Below are positions 9,960 to 21,051 of a stretch of DNA of 64,000 nucleotides, piece after piece. Position numbers and translations under genes: made by a program. Source of the stretch: an uncultured Flavobacteriales bacterium (GTDB lineage: Bacteria > Bacteroidota > Bacteroidia > Flavobacteriales > BACL11); contig CAJIYM010000003.1 in NCBI GenBank assembly GCA_905181635.1, positions 248,001-312,000 on the forward strand, in the 5' to 3' direction. The notes under the pieces were generated by a model. The model saw nothing but the letters and a program-made list of their open reading frames with translations, did no database searches and was not told the origin of the DNA. Numbering within the stretch: position 1 is the first letter of the stretch; every line of letters begins with the position of its first letter.

Positions 9960-12900
9960 TTATTCTATTATTATTTTATAAAACAATTTAATTCCCTCCA
10001 CTTCAATTTCTATAAAGTAGATACCACTTGCTTTATTTTCTCTTTTTAGGATATGTTTATCTGTATCTATAACATTATACTCCTCTATTAATTTACCAAA
10101 CACATCTACTAACTTAATACTTGCCTGTTTTACCTGTTTCCCAAAATCAACTGTCGTCTCTTCTCTAAATGGATTAGGATAAATACTTAAAGCTATCCCA
10201 GAAGATAATTGACCAGCACCTGTTGATATATTATCAAAAATGTTTGACTCTACAGTACATCCGTTCCCATCAGTTACAACAACATAATAAACACCATAAT
10301 TAGCAACAATATATGTTACACTAGTACCTATTGAAACAAATGGATTAGACTGTTCTCTCCAAGAGTATGAGAATGGTGCTGTACCTCCTAATGGAATCCC
10401 TGAAGTTAACACATATGAACTCTCCGTAATATTCACACTTAATGCTTCTGGCTCTGTTACACTATAAGTAAACTCACGCTCACAACCATTACCATCTGTA
10501 ACTGTTAGTGTATCAACACCTACAGTTAAATTACTCGCTAATGCAGATGTTTGACCTGAATTCCAAGTATAACTATAAGGAGGTATTGTTCCAGAAGATG
10601 AAGCCAATATACTACCCGTACTTTCCCCAAAACAATCTACGTGCTCTATTGTAACAGTATTCGTTATTGCTGAATACTCTACAACCTCTAAAGTATCACT
10701 TACACTACAGCCAAGCGTATTATTATAATTAGCTAATAAAACATAAATACCTGCCACTAAACTATCTACCTGAACACCTGATCCAATAACAACTCCTGAA
10801 TTATTTATATTCTCCCAACTGTAACTGTAACCCGGATTCAAGTTAGGATTTAAAATAGTTAACACCCCTGTTGAAGAAGCATTACAAATAGTATCCGTTA
10901 AAATAGATATAGAAGCTACAGTGTAAGTGTCATAATCAACTACCTGCTGATTTACACCCCCAGCAATAACAGAGGAAGGACAATTATTAATATCTGTTAA
11001 AGCAACTGTATAATCCCCTGAGCAAACATTTGATATATAATTATTTGCTGTAATAGAATGAGAGGTAATAAATCCTGTCTGATTATCTGTAAGTAAAGCA
11101 GTATATAAGGCAACTCCTCCTGACAAACTATCAATCAATATAGTACCATCACAAGCACCTAAGCAGCTTTCTGAAGTACTCACGGAAATATTAAAGGTTA
11201 GGCTAGAAGGCTCAGATAAAACAATACTTCTGTTTACCATACAGTTATTTGTATCTCTAATGGTTACTGAATAAACTCCTGAATATAAATTATTAATTGT
11301 AGCTGTAGTAGCAGAAGAACCTCCAAACCATTGATAAGCATAAGGTGCATGGCCTCCAGAAGCGGTTACCTGTGCACCACCATCATTATAACCAAAACAA
11401 CTTACTTCATTACTATCCAAACCACCACTAGAATATTGATGTAAAGAGGCAACACTTGCATCCATACTCTCTAAATAAACACGTAAGGTATCAGTACTTG
11501 CACTAGCGATACATCCCTTCGTATCTGTAACAGTAATGGTATAAGAACTATCAGATGAATTATAATTATCTGCCAATAAAGCACTAGCAGTAGTAGTTGT
11601 TTGTGGTAAATTTAAATTGTCATCCCAAACATAAGTATAGCCTGGAGTCCCTCCATAGGCAAAAGCAGATAAACTAGCGGTATTAACACCAACACAATAA
11701 GGTAATATTGTTTGAGTATCGTCTATCTCAATCATTAATTCTGTAGGCTCATGAGTAAATACTGTATCACTTGCACTACACCCTTTTGCATCTGTAACTA
11801 CAACTATATGTAAACCTGGAGTTAGTGTATTAATCGTATCACCTACCCACTGTCCATTATCCCAATCAAAAACATAAGGCAATGTACCTCCTACTGCTGT
11901 TGCTGCTGCTAAACCATCATTAGCACCATAACAATCTATCTGATCCAACTCAAATGCCTCCATACTCAAAGGCTCTGGCTCTGAAATATAAATACTATCA
12001 ACAACCTCACAACCTAAAATATCTCTAGTAGTTACAAAATAACTACCCTGTAATAGACCTACTGCTATATCTAAATTAACACCAACAGTCTGCTGACCTT
12101 GACTCCAAAAATAAGTGTACACACTAGAAAATCCTCCAACTGAACTAATAGTAGCAATACCATCAGCATCGCCATAACAACTAACGTTCTGAATATTAGT
12201 TAAATCAGATTCTATCAAAGGGTTCTCAGAAATATAAATACTATCAACAACCTCACAACCCCAATCATCTGATAAAGTAACTGAATGATAACCAGAAGTT
12301 AAACCATCAGCAATAGATGAAGTCTCTCCATTATCCCATAAATAAGCATAATTAACCTGACCACCAGTAGCATATAAAATAGCCTTACCTACACTATCAC
12401 TATAACAAGCTATACCCTCAACAAGAACCAAACTATCTATACTTAAAGCATTAGAAGGCTCTGGAACATTAAAAGTATAATCAACAAAACATCCCCTAAC
12501 ATCATAAATATGTAATACATAAATACCTGCAAATAAATCAAATAAAGTATCGCGCTGAAAGATGTAACTAGATGAAGATTGTACAGTATCCCCCTGAGAA
12601 TCTAACCAATAATAAGCATAAGGACCCCAACCACCTCCAGCATCTCCAACCAACATACCCGTATTATCCCCCTTACAAGGAATACCAAATATCTGAGCAG
12701 AAGCCTGCAAGGCAACCTGAGGCTCAATAATATTAACACTAGTAAATGTGTCACAACCATTTGCATCCTCAACAGATAAATAATAACTACCTGCAATCAA
12801 ACCAATAGCAGTATCGTTATCACTAAAACTAACAGGATTACCACTCTCATACCAAGAATAAATATAACCAGGTGTACCTCCAGCAGAAGAACCAACAACA

Positions 12901-14864
12901 AAGCCAGAACTACCACCATAACAAACAGCAACTTCTGAAGAAGCTAAAGCCTGTAAAGGAAATCCAGGAGCCGAAATAGTTACTGGAACTTCCAACAAAC
13001 ACCCTGAAGAGTTGTCAACAACAGTAATAATGTGAGATCCAGCGCTTACATTACTAAAAAAAGTATCTAATGGATGAGCACTAGTATTTAAAACACCGTC
13101 TAAATAAAAATCATAAAGCAATACATTAGTATAATCCTCAACGGAAACTTGTACTGAGCCATCTGTATCGTCCCAACAATTTATATTAGTATTTGAAATT
13201 GAAAAATAAATTGGTGAAATGGTATCGGAAGATAATGAATTCTCAGCGCATGTAGACTCTGAAGTTAAATAAAAGTATTTAATACCTCCAACAAGAGATG
13301 AGGCAGGAACTACATCTGATTCATAAGGGTAACTAACATCAGATAAAATAGTGTAAGGGCCTCCAATATTTTCAGATCCATAAATATGATAGACTGTTGA
13401 TGAACTAGCACCAACACTTGAATTCCAATTAAAAGTAACATCTCCATTAGGAGATTCCCAAGCACATTCAAAATCAGGAGCAGGTAAAGAATCAGCTGCG
13501 GAAACTTCAATAGTAATAGTTGCAATTGTAATTGCATTAGCAGGACAAAAATCATCAAAAGCTTTAATTGCAAAAGTATATATGTTAGAAGTAATCCCGC
13601 AACCGGCATCAGTGGCAACATGGCTACAAGCCGTTTGCCATTCAAAAACCCCCTCTACAAGTTGAAGCCCGGTTATTGGAGGTGCTAAACCAGAAGTATT
13701 AACAAAAGTAGCACAAGGAGGATTATCACAAAGAGTATTCGTAATATAATCATCAGATACTTGTCCTCCTGAAATTTCAAGAGTAATATCTTGCGATAAT
13801 CCATTAGCATATAAATCATTATCACTAGCAGTAATGTTAAATGTAACTAGGTCTCCTGCTGAAACACTTTGAAAAAATACAGAGGGTGGAGAAGTGTTCA
13901 AAATAGGAGGAAGATTAATGGTTCCATTAGGCAAAATAGGGCAGGCAATTAGAACAGACTGAATTTCCCTGTAAATTGAAGCAACTTTTTGACCACACTT
14001 GAATGCATCTACCCTAATTACTGAAGAAAAATTACCAGCTATATTTGATGCGTAATTAATCTCTCCCGTTTGCGCATTAAGTGTAACTCCTCCTGGTAAA
14101 GGATTATTAAAAGTGTAAGGTGCAACAAAAGGAATAGACAAAGGATTTAAGCCAGGATTATAAGCTGTTCCAAAACCAATGTCATCTAAAGGTTCATCCC
14201 AGGAATATGACAAACTATCTAATTCAAAATCAGAAGCGTTTGGTGTGTAAGAAAAAGAATAACCAATACATATAATTGTTTTAGGACTTTCATTAAATTT
14301 TGGAGAGTTATCATAACATGGGTCAGCAGGCAAAATATTTCCATTAGCATCTGTAAAAGGAAACATAGAAGCTCTTAGAGTAAATCCCTCACTTGGATTA
14401 GCTGGAGTAAGTATAACTAAATTAGATATTGCTCCATTTCTACAACAAGAATCCCATGTAAAAAACCAGCCCGTAGCGGGAGGAGTTCCTGGTAAAGCAA
14501 TAGGTTGTGATTCATAAAGGTATTCTTCAACTGCACCAACAGGATTTGTATTACAATCCAAACAGGCATTACCGCTATTAACGGCGTCCCCTGGAGGTGA
14601 AATATCAGTGCTAGACACATAATCAAGACTAATGTTGGATATTGGATTTACCCCACCATCCCAAACATCTATTGTCTGTGAAAAAGTAGAAAGTGTAGTA
14701 CCATCACAGTCACGATAAACTTTCATTCTAAAAATATACTTACCAACATCTGGGTTATTAGGATCTTTAATACATTCCCATGTAATTTCACCTCCCATAA
14801 TGTGAGTTGCATGAGTATTAACAAAAGCAAATAACACAACTATTAATAGTATAATTTTTTTCAT
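9960..14864 (-). CDS. Giant secreted SprB-repeat adhesin with HIMGGEITW-type N-terminal domain and T9SS type A CTD (1634 aa)
   Basis: Signal peptide MKKIILLIVVLFAFVNTHA; THIMGGEITWECIKDPNNPDVGKYIFRMKVYRDCDG head; C-terminal ~980 aa essentially identical to the 1598-6007 product; final EGIKLFYKIIIE differs. Confidence 0.88.
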   Translation of the reverse strand: MKKIILLIVVLFAFVNTHATHIMGGEITWECIKDPNNPDVGKYIFRMKVYRDCDGTTLSTFSQTIDVWDGGVNPISNISLDYVSSTDISPPGDAVNSGNACLDCNTNPVGAVEEYLYESQPIALPGTPPATGWFFTWDSCCRNGAISNLVILTPANPSEGFTLRASMFPFTDANGNILPADPCYDNSPKFNESPKTIICIGYSFSYTPNASDFELDSLSYSWDEPLDDIGFGTAYNPGLNPLSIPFVAPYTFNNPLPGGVTLNAQTGEINYASNIAGNFSSVIRVDAFKCGQKVASIYREIQSVLIACPILPNGTINLPPILNTSPPSVFFQSVSAGDLVTFNITASDNDLYANGLSQDITLEISGGQVSDDYITNTLCDNPPCATFVNTSGLAPPITGLQLVEGVFEWQTACSHVATDAGCGITSNIYTFAIKAFDDFCPANAITIATITIEVSAADSLPAPDFECAWESPNGDVTFNWNSSVGASSSTVYHIYGSENIGGPYTILSDVSYPYESDVVPASSLVGGIKYFYLTSESTCAENSLSSDTISPIYFSISNTNINCWDDTDGSVQVSVEDYTNVLLYDFYLDGVLNTSAHPLDTFFSNVSAGSHIITVVDNSSGCLLEVPVTISAPGFPLQALASSEVAVCYGGSSGFVVGSSAGGTPGYIYSWYESGNPVSFSDNDTAIGLIAGSYYLSVEDANGCDTFTSVNIIEPQVALQASAQIFGIPCKGDNTGMLVGDAGGGWGPYAYYWLDSQGDTVQSSSSYIFQRDTLFDLFAGIYVLHIYDVRGCFVDYTFNVPEPSNALSIDSLVLVEGIACYSDSVGKAILYATGGQVNYAYLWDNGETSSIADGLTSGYHSVTLSDDWGCEVVDSIYISENPLIESDLTNIQNVSCYGDADGIATISSVGGFSSVYTYFWSQGQQTVGVNLDIAVGLLQGSYFVTTRDILGCEVVDSIYISEPEPLSMEAFELDQIDCYGANDGLAAATAVGGTLPYVFDWDNGQWVGDTINTLTPGLHIVVVTDAKGCSASDTVFTHEPTELMIEIDDTQTILPYCVGVNTASLSAFAYGGTPGYTYVWDDNLNLPQTTTTASALLADNYNSSDSSYTITVTDTKGCIASASTDTLRVYLESMDASVASLHQYSSGGLDSNEVSCFGYNDGGAQVTASGGHAPYAYQWFGGSSATTATINNLYSGVYSVTIRDTNNCMVNRSIVLSEPSSLTFNISVSTSESCLGACDGTILIDSLSGGVALYTALLTDNQTGFITSHSITANNYISNVCSGDYTVALTDINNCPSSVIAGGVNQQVVDYDTYTVASISILTDTICNASSTGVLTILNPNLNPGYSYSWENINNSGVVIGSGVQVDSLVAGIYVLLANYNNTLGCSVSDTLEVVEYSAITNTVTIEHVDCFGESTGSILASSSGTIPPYSYTWNSGQTSALASNLTVGVDTLTVTDGNGCEREFTYSVTEPEALSVNITESSYVLTSGIPLGGTAPFSYSWREQSNPFVSIGTSVTYIVANYGVYYVVVTDGNGCTVESNIFDNISTGAGQLSSGIALSIYPNPFREETTVDFGKQVKQASIKLVDVFGKLIEEYNVIDTDKHILKRENKASGIYFIEIEVEGIKLFYKIIIE
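9997..12960. repeat. Copy 2 of the ~2.94 kb direct repeat
   Basis: See copy 1 at 1638-4601; offset 8359. Confidence 0.9.
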
Positions 14865-15050
14865 ATCATTCGTATTTTCTACAAAAATACAAAATTATCA
14901 GCTTAAATCGATAGTATTTTTCTGCAATCTTAGGTACTCAAACAGCAAAAAAGGAAATGCAATAGCTAAACCAATTTATATCAATAAAATTAATAATCTA
15001 TTTATCACAAAAAAAATACAAACAAGCGGCATTCAATTTAGATATAAACG

Positions 15051-15058
15051 TACTTTTG
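15051..15058 (+). promoter_or_regulatory. Putative -7 box TACTTTTG upstream of the UvrD/PcrA-like helicase
   Basis: Matches TAnnTTTG, 17 nt before the ATG at 15076. Confidence 0.45.
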
Positions 15059-15075
15059 AAATTCGAAAAAATATT

Positions 15076-17355
15076 ATGGAAGACTATTTACAAAAATTAA
15101 ACCCAGAACAAAAATTAGCTACACAACACCTTAAAGGTCCCTTAATGGTAATTGCCGGTGCAGGATCAGGCAAAACAAGAGTCCTTACTTATCGCATTGT
15201 TCACTTGCTAAAAACTGGAGTTAATCCACACAATATTTTATCATTAACCTTTACAAATAAAGCATCCAAAGAGATGCGAAACAGAATAGAAAATATTGTA
15301 GGACAAAACAATGCAAAGAGTCTATGGATGGGTACATTTCACTCAGTATTTTCAAAAATATTACGCTTTGAAGCTGATAAATTAAACTACCCTTCCAATT
15401 TTACAATTTATGACACTGATGATTCCAAAAGTTTAGTGAGAAGTATCATAAAAGAACTAAATTTAGATAAAGATATTTATAAGGTTGGCGTTATCCGAAA
15501 TAGAATTTCTTCTTTAAAAAACAACTTCATTACTCCTGTTGGATACGCAAATAAAGCAGAATTATTACAAACTGATAAAATTGCAAAGCGAACAGAATTC
15601 GGAAGGATTTATCAAAAATATGTTCAAAGATGTGAAAAAGCTTCAGCTATGGACTTTGATGATTTATTATTAAAAACATATCAACTACTAGACAATCATC
15701 CAGATGCTTTATTAAAGTACCAGCAGAAATTCAAATTCATATTAATTGACGAGTATCAGGACACCAATCACATTCAATATCTGATCATTAAAAAACTAGC
15801 TGCCCTTAACGAAAACATATGTATTGTTGGTGATGATGCACAAAGTATTTATGCATTTAGAGGCGCTAATATTCAAAATATTCTCAACTTTAAACTAGAC
15901 TACCCTGACTTCAAAACCTATAAGCTAGAACAGAACTATCGATCTACTTCCACTATTGTTGAGGCGGCTAATAGCATAATAAAAAATAATGAAAAACAAC
16001 TTGAGAAAAATATCTGGACCAACAACAGTAAAGGCCATAAAATAATTGTTTGCAAAACAGGCTCAGACAATGACGAAGGAAGATTGATTGCAAACACAAT
16101 TGGCGATATTGAAATGCGCGAACAAGCCCAGCATAAAGAATTTGCAATTTTATACAGAACAAATGCTCAGTCAAGGTCTTTTGAAGAATCATTACGAAAA
16201 AGAAACATAGCTTACAAAATTTATGGTGGACTTTCGTTTTACCAAAGAAAAGAAATAAAAGATTTACTTGCTTATTATCGTTTAGCAATTAACCCAAATG
16301 ATGAGGAGGCTTTTAAGAGAATTATAAATTACCCAGCAAGAGGTGTTGGCGCAACAACCATCCAAAAACTTAATGTTTTTGCTAACGAACATGATAAAAG
16401 TATTTGGGAGGTTATCAATAATTTAGATGAGATAGAAATTAATATAAATAAAGGAACGCAAATTAAGCTTAAAGAATTTGCGCTCATGATTAACAGCTTC
16501 ATTATAAATACTAGAAAAAAAGAAGCTTATCTTGTTGCGGAAGAAATTGCAAAACAAAGTGGATTATTTAACGATTTGTACACTGATAAAACTCCTGAAG
16601 GTGTCAGTAGGTTTGAGAATATTCAGGAGTTGTTAAATGGAATAAAGGATTTTAGTGAAACTGCTGAAAAAGGAGTTAATAAATTACCTGATTTCATGGA
16701 AGATGTTGCCTTATTGACAGATCAAGACAAAGAAACTGAGGAAGATTTTAATAAAGTAACTTTAATGACCGTTCATGCGGCAAAAGGATTAGAATTTCCA
16801 TATGTATTTGTTGTAGGGTTGGAAGAAAATCTTTTCCCTAGTATGATGAGCGGTGAAAGTCAAGAGAATTTAGAAGAAGAAAGGCGTCTTTTCTATGTTG
16901 CAATAACAAGAGCTGAGAAAAGATTATTTTTATCTTTTGCCTCATCTCGATTTAAATGGGGACAGTATATTGATTGCGAACCAAGTCGATTTATTAATGA
17001 ACTAGACGAAAGCTTTCTAGAAAAACATGAAATTACACCAAAAAATAAAAATGAGTCTAGTCCTTATAAAATTCATGCTAAAACTAAGTTTAAGAAACAA
17101 GAAAACTCTAATGTTACAAAGAAATTCATAGCGCCTAAAAACTTAACAAATATCAATAGAGCAAAAAACATTAGAATAAATGAAAGTGATCTTAGCAAAA
17201 TACAATCTGGAATGAAAGTGAAACATTCCCGATTTGGAGAAGGCGAAGTATTGACTGTTTCAGGAGAAGGAGCTGACAAAAAAGCAGGGGTATTTTTCAG
17301 TGGAATTGGACTAAAGCAACTATTACTTAAGTTTGCTAAACTGGAGATATTATAA
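15076..17355 (+). CDS. pcrA: ATP-dependent DNA helicase, UvrD/PcrA family
   Basis: LNPEQKLATQHLKGPLMVIAGAGSGKTRVLTYRI (Walker A), LIDEYQDTN, VGDDAQSIYAFRGA, TVHAAKGLEFPYVFVVGLEE, YVAITRAEKRL motifs. Confidence 0.93.
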   Translation: MEDYLQKLNPEQKLATQHLKGPLMVIAGAGSGKTRVLTYRIVHLLKTGVNPHNILSLTFTNKASKEMRNRIENIVGQNNAKSLWMGTFHSVFSKILRFEADKLNYPSNFTIYDTDDSKSLVRSIIKELNLDKDIYKVGVIRNRISSLKNNFITPVGYANKAELLQTDKIAKRTEFGRIYQKYVQRCEKASAMDFDDLLLKTYQLLDNHPDALLKYQQKFKFILIDEYQDTNHIQYLIIKKLAALNENICIVGDDAQSIYAFRGANIQNILNFKLDYPDFKTYKLEQNYRSTSTIVEAANSIIKNNEKQLEKNIWTNNSKGHKIIVCKTGSDNDEGRLIANTIGDIEMREQAQHKEFAILYRTNAQSRSFEESLRKRNIAYKIYGGLSFYQRKEIKDLLAYYRLAINPNDEEAFKRIINYPARGVGATTIQKLNVFANEHDKSIWEVINNLDEIEININKGTQIKLKEFALMINSFIINTRKKEAYLVAEEIAKQSGLFNDLYTDKTPEGVSRFENIQELLNGIKDFSETAEKGVNKLPDFMEDVALLTDQDKETEEDFNKVTLMTVHAAKGLEFPYVFVVGLEENLFPSMMSGESQENLEEERRLFYVAITRAEKRLFLSFASSRFKWGQYIDCEPSRFINELDESFLEKHEITPKNKNESSPYKIHAKTKFKKQENSNVTKKFIAPKNLTNINRAKNIRINESDLSKIQSGMKVKHSRFGEGEVLTVSGEGADKKAGVFFSGIGLKQLLLKFAKLEIL

Positions 17356-17391
17356 TGCCTAAATAAAGAAGCTTAATCGGAATTTCATAAT

Positions 17392-18348
17392 TTAATCAAA
17401 GACATTATTCTTTTCATTTATGACATCCAAATATATTTTACAATTATTTTCATCAATCTTTAGCTGACCTTGCAAATCTTCTAAAGAGTCAAACTGTTTT
17501 TCATCTCTAATTCTCTTTAAAAACTCAACTTTTATATCAGAATCATAAACATCATCTGAAAAATCAAAAATATGTACTTCTAAAGAATGCTTACTATTGT
17601 TGAGGGTTGGTTTATTACCAATATTTAACATACCAAAATACTGCTTATTTTTCAAAAATACTTTCACAATATACACACCATCACAAGGGATTAATTTCCA
17701 CTTATTTTCAATCAGAATGTTAGCAGTTGGATAAGCTATTGTTCGGCCAATTTCATTACCCTTAACTACAATACCATTTATTAAATAATTATATCCCAAG
17801 TAAGCATTTGCTTTCTCTACTGATCCATTAGATAACAACTTTCTTATTTTTGTAGAACTGACAGTAACTTCTGACTCATCTTGTGGTGGAATTTGTTCCA
17901 GTTTAAAATTATATAATTCTGAAAGTTCTTTCAATTCATTGTAAGACCCCTCTCTATTCCTTCCAAAATGATGATCATATCCTACAACCATATGTTTCAT
18001 TTTCAATTTATTTACGAGTAAATCTCTAATAAAATTAACTGATTTTGTTCTTGAAAAATCTTTTGTAAACTCATGAATAATAAAATGCTGTATTCCTGAT
18101 TTTTCTAATTCTTTTATTTTCTCATCAATCGTGTTTAACAATTTGAGCTTTTGATCCTCAGGCTGTAAAACATGCCTAGGGTGTGGATAAAAAGTAAGCA
18201 AAACGCTTTCTCCAACTTCATTTTTAGCAATTTCATTCATACGTTTCAAGACATATTTATGTCCTTTGTGCACACCATCAAAAGTGCCTAAAGTTAATAC
18301 TGACTTAATATCTGATGGAAACTGGTCTATTGAATGATAAACTTTCAC
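17392..18348 (-). CDS. ribF: Bifunctional riboflavin kinase/FAD synthetase
   Basis: LTLGTFDGVHKGHKYVL, HHFGRNREGSY, GRTIAYPTANI, DGVYIVKV, NIGNKPTLN motifs. Confidence 0.93.
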   Translation of the reverse strand: MKVYHSIDQFPSDIKSVLTLGTFDGVHKGHKYVLKRMNEIAKNEVGESVLLTFYPHPRHVLQPEDQKLKLLNTIDEKIKELEKSGIQHFIIHEFTKDFSRTKSVNFIRDLLVNKLKMKHMVVGYDHHFGRNREGSYNELKELSELYNFKLEQIPPQDESEVTVSSTKIRKLLSNGSVEKANAYLGYNYLINGIVVKGNEIGRTIAYPTANILIENKWKLIPCDGVYIVKVFLKNKQYFGMLNIGNKPTLNNSKHSLEVHIFDFSDDVYDSDIKVEFLKRIRDEKQFDSLEDLQGQLKIDENNCKIYLDVINEKNNVFD

Positions 18349-18443
18349 TTATTTTTTAATTTTAGGTATGTTGAAAAAGTGTTCAAAATTAACAATTAAT
18401 TTAAACCCATTAATATTAGCACAATACAATTTAAAAATAGTAA

Positions 18444-20003
<1,560 letters not shown>

Positions 20004-20010
20004 TTAAAGA

Positions 20011-20247
20011 ATGATATTAGAAATAATAACACCAGAAAAAAAAGTTTTTAACGGAGAAGTCTCTTCAGTGAAATTCCCTGGAGAATCAGGTGAATTTGAA
20101 GTACTCAATAATCACGCTTCTATTATTTCAACTTTAACAAGTGGAAATATAAGAGTAATTACTATTGAAGAAAAAACTGAAAATTTCACAGTAAATGGTG
20201 GTGTAATTGAAATGAAACAAAACAAAATTATTGTTTTAGCTGATTAA
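20011..20247 (+). CDS. atpC: F0F1 ATP synthase subunit epsilon
   Basis: MILEIITPEKKVFNGEVSSVKFPGESGEFEVLNNHASIISTL; directly downstream of atpD. Confidence 0.94.
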   Translation: MILEIITPEKKVFNGEVSSVKFPGESGEFEVLNNHASIISTLTSGNIRVITIEEKTENFTVNGGVIEMKQNKIIVLAD

Positions 20248-20267
20248 TTTAAAAGCATTAAATTTAG

Positions 20268-20299
20268 AAAGAGGATTACATTGTAGTCCTCTTTTTTTT
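20268..20299 (+). terminator. Intrinsic terminator after atpC
   Basis: AAAGAGGATTACATTGTAGTCCTCTTTTTTT hairpin plus T-tract. Confidence 0.85.
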
Positions 20300-20315
20300 A
20301 TGCTACTTTTGAGAA

Positions 20316-20969
20316 ATGAAAAATCACTTTTTTATAACACTTTTTTGCAGTATTCTTCTAAGTTCATGTTTACAAAAAAAAATTGAATTGCAGGAGGGTG
20401 ATTTATTATTTCAAGATTTAGACTCCTCCCCTCTTTGTGATGCGATTGAATTAGTAACACCAGGATACAAAGATGCTAATTTCTCACATATAGGCTTAGT
20501 AGTTTTAGATAATGATACTCTTAAAATTTTAGAAGCTATTCCACCAAAAGTTGTTTTAACAGACATGAAATCGTTCTTTAGTCGTTCTTATGATACAGAA
20601 GGAAAATCTAAAATAATAGCAGGAAGATTAAAAGATGAATTTCAATATACAATTAAAAATGCAATTATTTATGCTAAAAGCAAAGTAGGAATAGAGTATG
20701 ATGAAGCATTTATAATGAATAACAACTTATATTATTGTTCAGAATTAATCTTTGAAGCATTTGAAAAAGATTCTATTTTCAAACTAAAACCAATGACATT
20801 TTTACATCCAGAGACAAATGACACATTAATTGTCTGGAAAAATTACTATTCAAAACTAGGCCTTACAATTCCACAAAACGAACCAGGAATTAACCCTGGA
20901 ACTATGTCCTTATCAAACAAAATTGAAATAATATATTCATATGGAATTCCAGATGGCATGAAAAATTAA
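20316..20969 (+). CDS. YiiX/YebB-like (permuted papain, NlpC/P60 clan) lipoprotein
   Basis: Lipoprotein signal FCSILLSSC; EGDLLFQDLDSSPLCDAIELVTPGYKDANFSHIGLVV and YYCSELIFEAF catalytic-type motifs. Confidence 0.7.
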   Translation: MKNHFFITLFCSILLSSCLQKKIELQEGDLLFQDLDSSPLCDAIELVTPGYKDANFSHIGLVVLDNDTLKILEAIPPKVVLTDMKSFFSRSYDTEGKSKIIAGRLKDEFQYTIKNAIIYAKSKVGIEYDEAFIMNNNLYYCSELIFEAFEKDSIFKLKPMTFLHPETNDTLIVWKNYYSKLGLTIPQNEPGINPGTMSLSNKIEIIYSYGIPDGMKN

Positions 20970-20999
20970 CAAGCCCTATTTCCTATTTGTAAATAATTA

Positions 21000-21007
21000 T
21001 ATCTTTG
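21000..21007 (+). promoter_or_regulatory. Putative -7 box TATCTTTG for the TonB-dependent receptor
   Basis: TAnnTTTG match, 44 nt before ATG. Confidence 0.4.
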
Positions 21008-21051
21008 CAAAAGAGCATATAAACAATCATCTACAATTACATACAACTAAA

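Noticed and set aside
1638-12960. Transposon or IS explanation for the 2.94 kb duplication
   Set aside because: No transposase, terminal inverted repeats or target-site duplications seen at tract edges; the tract ends within coding modules.
13310-13645. 111-aa Leu/Met-rich minus-strand ORF
   Set aside because: Alternate frame within the 9960-14864 SprB gene; no independent signals.
1598-14864. Possible CRISPR or tandem-repeat array, given the recurrent similar motifs
   Set aside because: The periodicity (~80 aa) is degenerate protein-level SprB repetition, not short identical DNA repeats with spacers.
15968-16288. 106-aa Cys/Phe-rich minus ORF
   Set aside because: Antisense to the well-supported UvrD/PcrA helicase.
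20986-21007. TTTG (20986-20989) as a -33 element for the 21000 -7 box
   Set aside because: Spacing of only 10 nt is too short for the Bacteroidota -33/-7 geometry, so only the -7 box is reported.
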